A stretch of DNA of 64,000 bases from Magnetovibrio blakemorei (lineage in GTDB: Bacteria > Pseudomonadota > Alphaproteobacteria > Rhodospirillales > Magnetovibrionaceae). Shown one piece after another: positions 50,266 to 57,006 of the stretch. How positions within the stretch are numbered: position 1 is the first letter of the stretch; each line of letters opens with the position of its first letter. The notes below the pieces were generated by a model. The model had not been told where the DNA came from. It saw nothing but the letters and a program-made list of their open reading frames with translations, and searched no databases. Made by a program: the position numbers and the translations under genes. Location of the stretch: assembly GCF_001746755.1 (NCBI RefSeq), contig NZ_MCGG01000067.1:1-64000 (forward strand). Reading direction: 5' to 3'.

Positions 50266-50418
50266 TCACCCCTTGACCTTGACGGGAACGCCGTCAACAT
50301 ATTTCCAGCCCTTCACCAAAAGGCCGCTCTTGCCGTTGCGATAGGGATTTTCACCCGTCGCACCGCCACCCTTACGCGCCGCAAAAACCTGCTCACGACG
50401 GCTTAAAATCTTGCTCAT
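50266..50418 (-). CDS. Small basic phage protein (50 residues)
   Basis: ATG at 50418 to TGA at 50266: MSKILSRREQVFAARKGGGA, then TGENPYRNGKSGLLVKGWKY and VDGVPVKVKG. It overlaps the stop of the holin-like gene by 4 bases and ends 5 bases before the 38-residue gene. Basic, Gly-rich, with no membrane helix. A virion or DNA-associated protein is possible; unrecognised. Confidence 0.65.
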   Translation of the reverse strand: MSKILSRREQVFAARKGGGATGENPYRNGKSGLLVKGWKYVDGVPVKVKG

Positions 50419-50849
50419 GATTTGCCCCCAAATTTCAAAAGCGCCGCCTTGGCAATGTCGCCCATGTGCGGAGCCGCAAAGTAAAACCCTAGAATTAACA
50501 TCATCGCGCCATTCATCGCCCCGGCGCGCTCCCCAATGACGCTAGAAGCCAACTGCAAATTGACCGGGTTGACCTCCCAAATCGCCACCAAATCAAGCGC
50601 CATGCTGGTCAAATATTGCAGCAACCAAACCGCCGTAATAATCAGCGCCAACAAGCGCCGCGCCAAACTTTGCCCTTGGGTTGAAGCCATCCACTCAACC
50701 ACCATCTTGCGCGCCTCAGAGCGATCCTTTGCCGCATCCCCGGCCTTTTCTTCGTCGGTATACACCAACGCATCTAGGCCACGGGTCACACCGGACACAA
50801 CGCCCTGCAAAGCCGCTTCCGTGCCGAAGATTTTACCAAAAAAACCCAT
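50415..50849 (-). CDS. Holin-like protein of the GTA three-helix type
   Basis: The 144-residue protein begins MGFFGKIFGTEAALQGVVSGVTRGLDALVYTDEEKA. It has RSEARKMVVEWMASTQGQSLARRLLALIITAVWLLQYL and a second or third helix near the C-terminus (AGAMNGAMMLILGFYFAAPH). This order is that of the gene-transfer-agent-type holin family (GTA_holin_3TM). It would form inner-membrane holes at lysis. The start overlaps the preceding stop as TAATG. Confidence 0.75.
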   Translation of the reverse strand: MGFFGKIFGTEAALQGVVSGVTRGLDALVYTDEEKAGDAAKDRSEARKMVVEWMASTQGQSLARRLLALIITAVWLLQYLTSMALDLVAIWEVNPVNLQLASSVIGERAGAMNGAMMLILGFYFAAPHMGDIAKAALLKFGGKS

Positions 50850-50983
50850 TAGATTTCCTTGCCCGCCTTGATTTCCAGACGCAACAGACGACGATCAAAC
50901 TTCCACAAGGCGAAGGCAAGCAACACCGTCGCGGCATCGCCACCCATGCCCAACACCTCGCGAACAGCGTTAAACAATTCCAT
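50849..50983 (-). CDS. Tiny phage membrane protein (44 residues)
   Basis: ATG at 50983: MELFNAVREVLGMGGDAATV, then LLAFALWKFDRRLLRLEIKAGKEI. One membrane helix and a basic tail. It is coupled on both sides (TGATG at the start, TAATG at the end). A place between hydrolase and holin suggests a lysis accessory or spanin-like part. Confidence 0.65.
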   Translation of the reverse strand: MELFNAVREVLGMGGDAATVLLAFALWKFDRRLLRLEIKAGKEI

Positions 50984-51159
50984 CACGCGCCCCTTTTCTT
51001 TAACCAGCGCCAACCCAACCACGCCGCCACGCCCGCAAACAAAATCCACTTCACTTGCGCCGAAATCAATTCGGGCGTTGTTTCGCCATCCTCAGCGCGA
51101 TTGTTGAACCATTCCCACGCCACCACACCCGACAAAGCCCACAACAAAATATTGACCAT
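50983..51159 (-). CDS. Small two-helix phage membrane protein (58 residues)
   Basis: ATG at 51159 begins MVNILLWALSGVVAWEWFNN, followed by RAEDGETTPELISAQ and a second helix VKWILFAGVAAWLGWRWLKK. Two helices with an acidic loop. The stop overlaps the next ATG (TGATG). It sits in the putative lysis cassette. Role not determined. Confidence 0.65.
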   Translation of the reverse strand: MVNILLWALSGVVAWEWFNNRAEDGETTPELISAQVKWILFAGVAAWLGWRWLKKRGA

Positions 51160-51618
51160 CTAAGCCACCCCGAAACGATGCTGGCCAACGACCGCCGTTT
51201 CATTAAAAGCGCTGATCCATGTGGGCGTGACAATGCGCGGATTGTAATAATGGGTTGCCCCGCCCGTCACATCGGGCAGATCGCCCGCAATCGCCAAGCC
51301 CGCGATTTCATAAGCCAGATCAAAAAGCGCATCGCCCTTATTCGGCTCTTTGGTGCGGATCAACGCCGCGTTGGGGTCGTTTTGGTTCCATGCGGTAAAT
51401 TGTGCTTTTTTCATGCATACGGAAATGACGCTATCGCCCCACCAGCCGCCCAAGGTTGCGCGCCGCATCACCACGTTGGCAACGGCTTGCATTCCCGCGT
51501 AGCCTTCGCCCCGCGCCTCACCATAAGCCGTCCTGGCTAACACCAACTGAGCCTCATTCATCCGCCACCGCCACAGGGCAAATAGCCCAACTCCAAAGGT
51601 TAAAAATAGCCATCGCAT
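51160..51618 (-). CDS. SleB-like cell wall hydrolase with N-terminal membrane anchor
   Basis: The 152-residue protein has a membrane helix at residues 2-18 (RWLFLTFGVGLFALWRW), then a Hydrolase_2 (SleB) domain with the conserved ARTAYGEARGEGYAGMQAVANVVMRRA and GATHYYNP. The catalytic Glu lies in YGEARGE. The family cleaves peptidoglycan. Here it may serve host lysis or genome entry through the wall. Start coupled to the preceding stop (TGATG). Confidence 0.85.
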   Translation of the reverse strand: MRWLFLTFGVGLFALWRWRMNEAQLVLARTAYGEARGEGYAGMQAVANVVMRRATLGGWWGDSVISVCMKKAQFTAWNQNDPNAALIRTKEPNKGDALFDLAYEIAGLAIAGDLPDVTGGATHYYNPRIVTPTWISAFNETAVVGQHRFGVA

Positions 51619-51863
51619 CACACCACCAACGGACGCAAGGCGGCAATTTGCGCCTCCACGTCCTGAATGAAGGCAAGCGCCACCGCGTCACCTAAAACCG
51701 CCTCACGTTGTCGCCTATCACTGATTGACGCCTCTAAGGCCAAGATAGCCGCCTCAGCATCACGCCGGGCTTGCCCCGCCGCCCAAGCCACTTCCTCAGC
51801 TTGACGAACAGCAATCTCCGCCGCGCTCAAATCAACCAATTTGCCATTAACGCTTTTTTGCAT
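51618..51863 (-). CDS. Small coiled-coil phage protein
   Basis: The 81-residue Ala- and Glu-rich protein has a predicted heptad-like helix (LSAAEIAVRQAEEVAWAAGQARRDAEAAILALEASISDRRQRE). There is no membrane segment. Its stop overlaps the hydrolase start and its own start overlaps the upstream stop. It may be a chaperone or an attachment of the spike-like protein upstream; inference from position only. Confidence 0.65.
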   Translation of the reverse strand: MQKSVNGKLVDLSAAEIAVRQAEEVAWAAGQARRDAEAAILALEASISDRRQREAVLGDAVALAFIQDVEAQIAALRPLVV

Positions 51864-52408
51864 CACAGCACCCCGTAAATAGAAAATTCACCAGACACCA
51901 AACCAGCCGTTAAAAGAAAACTTACGGCGTTAATCTCCGCACCTGTGCCAACTCCACCCGATCCTTGATTGCGAACCATATGAGCAGCACGCCAATGCGT
52001 GCCAGACCAATGACAGCTTTTAAAATACACAGGATTTGAAGGGTTTTTTAACTCTAAGGTAAATTCCCCAGAGTTTCCCGCAGTTGTTCCTAAACCCTCA
52101 CCTACAATATTCATGAGAATTTGACCCGCGCTTGCCGCTCCTCCATCAGCACCCCCCGCCCCATCCTCCCTATCACTTCTTGTCTTGTAAAAATGAGAGG
52201 ATAAAAAAGTTGCCCCTCCATCACTAGATAGCTTGAAAAGCAAAGACACATTGTCAGAACTCGTAACAATGTCATGCCCCTCAAAAATAAAGTTTTTGTA
52301 AGCAGTATCAATAATTCCATCTGTAAAATCGACAGAGGAAACACCCGCCACAACTTGACGATTAATTAATTTGATTGATCCGCCACCGCTTGAGCTAAAT
52401 CCGGTCAT
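51863..52408 (-). CDS. Phage beta-rich structural protein, spike or receptor-binding candidate
   Basis: The 181-residue Gly/Ser-rich protein has the pattern VSSVDFTDGIIDTAYKNFIFEGHDIVTSSDNVSLLFKLSSDGGATFLSS, a repeated motif in phage host-contact proteins. There is no membrane helix. Base composition is more AT-rich than in its neighbours (runs such as aaaataaagtttttgtaa), which may reflect horizontal exchange of a host-range gene. GAGG lies 8 bases before the ATG. Confidence 0.7.
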   Translation of the reverse strand: MTGFSSSGGGSIKLINRQVVAGVSSVDFTDGIIDTAYKNFIFEGHDIVTSSDNVSLLFKLSSDGGATFLSSHFYKTRSDREDGAGGADGGAASAGQILMNIVGEGLGTTAGNSGEFTLELKNPSNPVYFKSCHWSGTHWRAAHMVRNQGSGGVGTGAEINAVSFLLTAGLVSGEFSIYGVL

Positions 52409-52411
52409 GAC

Positions 52412-52996
52412 TTAACCCTCTTCTAAAACACGCACGTCTTGCCCCGCCGTGCCGCTTATCGCATAAACCGCCGCCGAAACACCCGACAAGGTGAACGCGC
52501 CGCCATTGGCCGCAACCTCTAGACCATCGGCCACCGTCACACCCGCACCGCCCAAATAAATGGGTTGCGCGCCTAAATTTTGGATGGTTACAGACTTGCG
52601 CGCCGCATTGGCAGCAACAACAAGACCAGCGGCAACCCCTACGACCACAGCCGCCGTTGAATAACTTGACGCCAAGCCAAGATCCACCGTACCCGATATT
52701 GAAATCGTCCCCGACGCCTGAAAACGACCATCGTCAATCGCGCCCTCACCGACACCAATGTTGAACGTGACGGCACCGCCCGAATTGTTTACAACGCGAA
52801 TCGAACTGAAGCCCTTAGGCACCGGAATACCGACGCCAACAGGCACCAAATACGGACTGTAGCCGTCAACACCGACATCAAGCTCCGTTGCGCCCGTGCA
52901 ATCGAGAATGCGGAAAAAATGCCCCTCGAAATTCAGCGTAATTCCCGCGCCATTGGCAAGCGTATAAGGCTCGATTTTATAAGGTTCACCACTCAT
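52412..52996 (-). CDS. Phage beta-rich structural protein
   Basis: The 194-residue Gly/Ala/Val-rich protein has alternating beta-prone stretches (GITLNFEGHFFRILDCTGATELDVGVDGYSPYLVPVGVGIPVPKGFSSIRVVNNSGGAVTFNIGVG) and no charges in its C-terminal half. It resembles receptor-binding or vertex proteins of small phages but is not assigned. GAGG seven bases upstream decides the start at 52996; an upstream in-frame start lies inside the previous gene. Confidence 0.7.
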   Translation of the reverse strand: MSGEPYKIEPYTLANGAGITLNFEGHFFRILDCTGATELDVGVDGYSPYLVPVGVGIPVPKGFSSIRVVNNSGGAVTFNIGVGEGAIDDGRFQASGTISISGTVDLGLASSYSTAAVVVGVAAGLVVAANAARKSVTIQNLGAQPIYLGGAGVTVADGLEVAANGGAFTLSGVSAAVYAISGTAGQDVRVLEEG

Positions 52997-53000
52997 CTTT

Positions 53001-53417
53001 TTACCTCTTAAACAAAATGCCCAAAGCCACCACCGACGCACCGACCAAAATCAAAGCCTTCAAAGCCAACATTCCAATTTCTTTTTGATCGCTCTCAACC
53101 TTTTCGGCCAAAATCTTGTTGTTTTCCGTGAACGCTTGGGAAAAGGCATCGGTCACATTTTCGACAGCCTTCGCCGCACCCTCCAAGCCCGCCTCAAGAA
53201 CATCTTTCGCCCCGGCAATCGCGCCGTAATCCGTAAAAGACACATCACCCGAACCCGACACCGCCAAACCGTCACCGCCTACCGTTGCGCGCTGGTCATA
53301 TTGATCCGAACTCGTTGAACTTGAGCTTGACGATTGCGACGACGAAGAGCCGCCATGCACCGCCACCCCATAGCGCCCGAACCGTTCCCGAAACCGGATA
53401 TCTGCCGGGTGCGCCAT
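53001..53417 (-). CDS. Phage membrane protein with Ser-rich stretch
   Basis: The 138-residue protein has a Ser tract (SSSSQSSSSSSTSS near residue 25), an Ala-rich helix (AKDVLEAGLEGAAKAVENVTDAFSQAF) and a C-terminal membrane helix (LALKALILVGASVVALGILFKR). The topology, with the bulk outside and a single anchor, fits an internal-membrane protein of the virion. Start overlaps the preceding stop (TAATG). Confidence 0.7.
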   Translation of the reverse strand: MAHPADIRFRERFGRYGVAVHGGSSSSQSSSSSSTSSDQYDQRATVGGDGLAVSGSGDVSFTDYGAIAGAKDVLEAGLEGAAKAVENVTDAFSQAFTENNKILAEKVESDQKEIGMLALKALILVGASVVALGILFKR

Positions 53418-53839
53418 TAGACAACGCCCTTTTTAAACACCACTTCCGTCTTGCGAAAACCAGCGTCCCGCAAAGAGCCGATAAACCGCGATCCGCCCGC
53501 AACGTGGGTACGCATGGACGCGCAACCACGGGACCGGGCGAAATTCTCCAAGGCCGGAAGCGTGAGCCGTGCCGCTGATTTATGATTGCGGAACGCCTCG
53601 CCCGCTTGGATCACCAATTCACGGGTGCGCCCAAAATCATCAACCCACAACACCACATAGCCCAACGCATCCGCCCCCAAAGAAACGAGATACAACGTCG
53701 CGTGCCCCTCGATAACTTCCCGGCGCAAATCGTCCAGCGTGTAAGTGGGATCAACACCCGCCGCACCCTGCAACAAAATCGCGGCCTGTTCATTCCAAGC
53801 TACGGATTTCAAATTTACGTTTTGCGTCTGCTCAACCAT
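53417..53839 (-). CDS. GNAT-like fold phage protein
   Basis: The 140-residue soluble protein has the order of a GNAT acetyltransferase: YTLDDLRREVIEGHATLYLVSLGADALGYVVLWVDDFGRTRELVIQ, then helix SAARLTLPALENFARSRGCASMRTHVAG and the terminal LRDAGFRKTEVVFKK. The acetyl-CoA loop (Q/RxxGxG/A) is not clear, so enzymatic activity is uncertain. It lies among structural genes. An adapted non-catalytic structural role is possible. Confidence 0.6.
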   Translation of the reverse strand: MVEQTQNVNLKSVAWNEQAAILLQGAAGVDPTYTLDDLRREVIEGHATLYLVSLGADALGYVVLWVDDFGRTRELVIQAGEAFRNHKSAARLTLPALENFARSRGCASMRTHVAGGSRFIGSLRDAGFRKTEVVFKKGVV

Positions 53840-54033
53840 GCGAAAGCCACCAATGCCAAAGCCACAACAACCACGACCCCCATTGAGCCGATACCCGAAC
53901 CGCCCGTGATCACATCGCCAAACGTGGCGTTTGCGCTCATTGTGGCGGCACTGTCCGAAAACGCATCAGAGGGGGCGGCATCGCCACCCTGCAATGATGT
54001 TCCGCCCCCAAGCGCCTCCGTAAACGGGTCCAT
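53815..54033 (-). CDS. Small phage membrane protein (72 residues)
   Basis: An acidic, Gly/Ala-rich N-terminal half (MDPFTEALGGGTSLQGGDAA ...) is followed by one membrane helix (GSMGVVVVVALALVAFAWLS) and a basic end RRKT. This is the topology of PM2-type small virion membrane proteins. It overlaps the GNAT-like gene by 25 bases. Confidence 0.7.
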   Translation of the reverse strand: MDPFTEALGGGTSLQGGDAAPSDAFSDSAATMSANATFGDVITGGSGIGSMGVVVVVALALVAFAWLSRRKT

Positions 54034-54036
54034 AGA

Positions 54037-54354
54037 TCAACGCCCCTTCATCAAAGCGATAACGGCAATGATCAAACCCGCCGCCGCGATCCACATGCCG
54101 ATTTTCTGATAATCGGTAGAGGCAAAACTATCGCCCATACTTTGCGCGCCACCCGCACCACTGCCAAACGTGGCTTGCCCAGACGTAGGCACCAAGCCCG
54201 CCGCCATAGACCGCTTGTAAATATCCAAATCGGCAATTTTGGAACCCCAATCGGTGAAGATATCCAAAATGCCGTTTAGAGACCCCGTTCCCCAAGTCGC
54301 AGAACCGGAGCCACCCCCCGAAGTCGAAGTGCCAGTTCCAAATAACCAACCCAT
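54037..54354 (-). CDS. Small phage membrane protein (105 residues)
   Basis: Gly/Ser-rich N-terminus (MGWLFGTGTSTSGGGSGSAT), a middle amphipathic region (LNGILDIFTDWGSKIADLDIYKRS) and a C-terminal membrane helix (IGMWIAAAGLIIAVIALMKGR). AAGGGG eight bases upstream supports the ATG at 54354. It follows the capsid gene directly and is probably a virion membrane protein. Confidence 0.7.
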   Translation of the reverse strand: MGWLFGTGTSTSGGGSGSATWGTGSLNGILDIFTDWGSKIADLDIYKRSMAAGLVPTSGQATFGSGAGGAQSMGDSFASTDYQKIGMWIAAAGLIIAVIALMKGR

Positions 54355-54420
54355 CACATATACCCCTTAAAAATTGAGAGGCTGGCACGCCCTGCCCCAC
54401 AACGTGCCAGCCGATGAAGA

Positions 54421-55278
54421 TTAGTCGGGTTGCCCCAACACCTCCTCATGGAGAACCGTGTACGCCGCCGCAGCCGCGTTAAAGTCCAATTTCAAGCGGA
54501 AACCATTTGCGCCCTGTGTCGGGACAATACCGCTGTAGCGATTGCCCGAAAAATCAAGGTGCGTATAGCCCGCCTGAGGGGTACGGCTTACGGTTTGGAA
54601 GCTTTCGATATCCGCGATCAAATCCGACAAGCCCGTTGTCACTTCACGGATTTTCGTGTCATTGAGCAGCACTTCAAAGCTGTCAATTGCCGCCGAACTG
54701 ATATGCAGCGCCTTAACGCCGCGACCGGTTTCCGGACCACGAATAGGCAAGTCGTGAATTTCAACACGACCAGCCGCCGACACGTTGCCATAAGACGTGG
54801 AACGCACGCGCAAAATCTGACCCGGAGGACGAGACACCAAACCACCCGCGCCCCATTGCAAATTCGCGAAAGCCCGCAATTCAGGAGCTACGGAAGCCGC
54901 CGCGATCTTGACTTCAAGGGTCACGTTCAACAGGCCCTTTGTGCCCAGCGCAAAACGCTGCTCTTCAATCGGGTCCATGAATTCAGGCCGAATGAAGGGG
55001 ATCACGAAATAACCGGCAACCATGGGGAAGCCGTAATATTGATTGAGCATCACCAGTTCCGCACCGGAAATATCAATCATAGGCTCACCATTGACCTTGA
55101 GCTTGATATTGTCGATATGCGTCCCGAAATCGGCAACGGCGCACAGCGTAGACGCGGTGTGCTTCAATTCCAAAATCAGGTAGCGATACGTTGAACCATC
55201 GGCAGGTAAGGACAAGTTAGCAACTTGACCGACGCCGACAGCGTTGAACGACTGCAATTCACGGGTAACGTCACGCAT
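54421..55278 (-). CDS. Major capsid protein, PM2 P2-like (double jelly roll)
   Basis: The 285-residue protein is close in length to PM2 P2 (269). From what I recall of P2, shared blocks are an N-terminal VANLSLPADGSTYRYLILEL, the RPE followed by QRFALGTKGLLNVTLEVKI, and IHDLPIRGPETGRGVKALHISSAAIDSFEVLLNDTKIREV (P2 has FALGTVGL and DLP...AIHI...DAVEF..DGTKWRDL). Such proteins form trimeric double-jelly-roll capsomers on a lipid membrane. It is beta-rich with no membrane helix. The fold is inferred from this family resemblance. Confidence 0.82.
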   Translation of the reverse strand: MRDVTRELQSFNAVGVGQVANLSLPADGSTYRYLILELKHTASTLCAVADFGTHIDNIKLKVNGEPMIDISGAELVMLNQYYGFPMVAGYFVIPFIRPEFMDPIEEQRFALGTKGLLNVTLEVKIAAASVAPELRAFANLQWGAGGLVSRPPGQILRVRSTSYGNVSAAGRVEIHDLPIRGPETGRGVKALHISSAAIDSFEVLLNDTKIREVTTGLSDLIADIESFQTVSRTPQAGYTHLDFSGNRYSGIVPTQGANGFRLKLDFNAAAAAYTVLHEEVLGQPD

Positions 55279-55294
55279 TGGACCGCCCCCCCCC

Positions 55295-55429
55295 TTAAGA
55301 AATTACGTCGTAGATTTCGGACAACACGGGGATATCGTTTTCATTTCCCCACTTGACCAACAACACCAGCAGACCCACCCCGATCATCACCGGAACGGAA
55401 GCCTTTAACAAATCCGTCACCTTTTTCAT
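55295..55429 (-). CDS. Tiny phage membrane protein (44 residues)
   Basis: ATG at 55429: MKKVTDLLKASVPVMIGVGL, then LVLLVKWGNENDIPVLSEIYDVIS. One membrane helix. It immediately precedes the capsid gene and follows the terminator-like hairpin. A longer frame from 55495 reads through that hairpin and is rejected. Confidence 0.65.
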   Translation of the reverse strand: MKKVTDLLKASVPVMIGVGLLVLLVKWGNENDIPVLSEIYDVIS

Positions 55430-55442
55430 TCCAACAAACCCC

Positions 55443-55488
55443 AAAAAAAGAAAAACCCCAGTCACGCCGCCCGCGTGAACCTGAGGTT
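55443..55488 (-). terminator. Terminator-like hairpin ahead of the virion genes
   Basis: On the minus strand, stem AACCTCAGGTTCACGC pairs with GCGTGACTGGGGTT (one mismatch and a 2-base bulge), followed by TTTTTCTTTTTTT. It lies between the ATPase stop and the capsid operon, 14 bases before the first ATG, leaving no room for a downstream promoter. It may act as an attenuator. Confidence 0.65.
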
Positions 55489-55520
55489 TATCCAATTCCC
55501 TTTTTTTGGGAGTTTCATCG

Positions 55521-55540
55521 CTCCGTATACGTATACGGAG
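55521..55540. repeat. Perfect 20-bp palindrome
   Basis: CTCCGTATACGTATACGGAG lies immediately after the ATPase stop codon. A shorter version, TTCCGTATACGGAA, is at 56737-56750. Its place upstream of the virion genes suggests an operator or binding site. Confidence 0.7.
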
Positions 55541-56188
55541 CTAGGTAGGGGGGATGATCCGCAATTCGCCGTTTTCATCCCTGTAGACGTGATGGAAGCG
55601 CTCAAGCTCTTGGATCATTTGCCCCGCGCCCTGCACTTGCATGGCCCGTTCCGCCGCCTCGATATCGTTGGAAAATGACAGGGCAAACGATGCCACCCGG
55701 TCAAGGTTTCCGCGTGCCCTTGGCGACACTTCCGCGGGACGTTGGGCCAAGTACACAACGTCAATCCCACGCTTGCCGCCCTTGGACATAATGCGGCCAA
55801 AGCCGGAATGTTTTGGCTTAACGTGCAATCCAAAACTGTCCTGAGCTTCATCGACAACAAACATCACCTTGCGTTCGTTTTCGCCCAGCTTATACGGCTC
55901 TTGGAGCGCCTGAACGATCCGCGAGACCTGATGCAATTCGGCCTCTTCATGCATTTCCTGAGGGACATAGATCAAACGGAAATTGCCGTCCCAACAATCT
56001 TCCAAGACGCGGAGAAAATCGGCCAGATCAACGGCACGATAAAACCCTTTCAAATCGTCAAATTGCTCTTCCGGATCAAACACGATAACGCGATCCATAC
56101 CCCTAACCATATTCTTGACATATGTCGTTTTGCCGCTTTGGGATTTTCCATATACGGCCATACGCAACCCGCTTCTAGTTCCCGACAT
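55541..56188 (-). CDS. Genome-packaging ATPase (FtsK/HerA type, PM2 P9-like)
   Basis: The 215-residue protein has Walker A YGKSQSGKTT near residue 15, Walker B MFVVDEAQD near 120 and a later sensor region GIDVVYLAQRPAEVSPRARGNLD. This is the layout of the A32/P9 packaging ATPases of membrane-containing viruses. Inovirus Zot is related but has a C-terminal membrane helix, absent here. ATG at 56188 lies six bases from AAGGGG; an ATG at 56194 is also possible. It overlaps the preceding stop by 14 bases. Confidence 0.85.
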   Translation of the reverse strand: MSGTRSGLRMAVYGKSQSGKTTYVKNMVRGMDRVIVFDPEEQFDDLKGFYRAVDLADFLRVLEDCWDGNFRLIYVPQEMHEEAELHQVSRIVQALQEPYKLGENERKVMFVVDEAQDSFGLHVKPKHSGFGRIMSKGGKRGIDVVYLAQRPAEVSPRARGNLDRVASFALSFSNDIEAAERAMQVQGAGQMIQELERFHHVYRDENGELRIIPPT

Positions 56189-56696
56189 GCTCATCCCCTT
56201 CGCTTGAGGTTTCCGCAACAGTCGCAGAAACCCGCGCTTTTCGCTTTTCCATTTTCTCGTTAAGTACGCCCTTGACCACCGGACCAAAACCGATGAACAA
56301 AATAATCGCATCCTCAAGAGCCTGAGACCCCAGACGTTCCAAAAGAGGAGCAATCGCACTATCAGCGAGACGCCGATAGACCACTTCCACGGAAGCCCTG
56401 AATTCTTCATCGCCCGCGTCAATTTGAAGAGACTTATAGCCCCGCTTGCGCCCGATCCACGCGCACGTTTTGACGACATGGTTATGAAACTTATCTTCCG
56501 TATAGAAGCGCTTGACATCATCCGTTGTAATTCGGCCCTGAGGCTCGTCGTTTTCATTCGCCGCCTCGCCACCCTCAAAAACGACTTCACCATCAACCAC
56601 CCGTGCCCCAAATAACGGACTTTGCGGCACGTCCTCAGCTTCACCAGCTAAGGGACCATCCGTTTCCACTTCCGCCTTTTTGTTCATTCCGAACAT
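56175..56696 (-). CDS. Hypothetical phage protein (173 residues)
   Basis: The acidic N-terminal third (AEVETDGPLAGEAEDVP) is followed by a helical domain (ITTDDVKRFYTEDKFHNHVVKTCAWIGRKRGYKSLQIDAGDEEFRASVEVVYRRLADSAIAPLLERLGSQALEDAIILFIGFGPVVKGVL). One moderately hydrophobic helix near residue 130-150. AAGGGG six bases before the ATG at 56696 decides the start. Unrecognised; cotranscribed with the ATPase, possibly a packaging partner. Confidence 0.7.
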   Translation of the reverse strand: MFGMNKKAEVETDGPLAGEAEDVPQSPLFGARVVDGEVVFEGGEAANENDEPQGRITTDDVKRFYTEDKFHNHVVKTCAWIGRKRGYKSLQIDAGDEEFRASVEVVYRRLADSAIAPLLERLGSQALEDAIILFIGFGPVVKGVLNEKMEKRKARVSATVAETSSEGDEHVGN

Positions 56697-57006
56697 CGCT
56701 TGCCCCTTCGTTTGCGTTACGCGTTTCCGCCTTGGTTTCCGTATACGGAACTTGAGGCGCTTTTTGTTCCGGAATTTCCGGAACTGGCACCGTCTCATTG
56801 CGTATAGGCTCGAACATCGGCAAATCGCTTTCGTGCGATACGTCCGGATTGAACCGATGATGTTGCAGACACGTTTTTTCTTTGTGATTTACATAGAACC
56901 GCCCGTGTCCTTTTGTTTCACCTTGCCGAAAAACTTCAACACGCACCGTCTTGCCGTGCATGTAACATTCCGGACAAGGGACCGTGCCGTATGGTCCCGT
57001 CGCCAT
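56641..57006 (-). CDS. Phage zinc-finger-like protein
   Basis: The 121-residue protein has an N-terminal Cys/His module: VPCPECYMHGKTVRVEVF ... HGRFYVNHKEKTCLQHH, with two Cys in CPEC and a later Cys/His group, which may bind zinc. The C-terminal half is Glu/Pro-rich and unstructured. It overlaps Rep (TAATG) and the next gene by 56 bases. Function unknown. Confidence 0.65.
   Translation of the reverse strand: MATGPYGTVPCPECYMHGKTVRVEVFRQGETKGHGRFYVNHKEKTCLQHHRFNPDVSHESDLPMFEPIRNETVPVPEIPEQKAPQVPYTETKAETRNANEGASDVRNEQKGGSGNGWSLSW
56737..56750. repeat. 14-bp palindrome TTCCGTATACGGAA
   Basis: Shares the core TCCGTATACGGA with the 20-bp palindrome at 55521-55540. It lies inside the coding region of the zinc-finger-like gene. 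Confidence 0.55.

Noticed and set aside
53582-54109. Plus-strand frame of 175 codons inside the phage structural region
   Set aside because: It is antisense to three well-supported small genes and has a repetitive Ala/Thr/Pro composition typical of shadows.
54430-55194. Long plus-strand frame opposite the capsid gene
   Set aside because: Codon pattern and Arg/Thr-rich, low-similarity product mark it as an antisense shadow of the capsid gene.
55541-56644. 367-residue version of the ATPase
   Set aside because: The first 150 residues lie in another frame of the upstream 173-residue gene and are basic, low-similarity sequence; the ribosome site supports a start at 56188.
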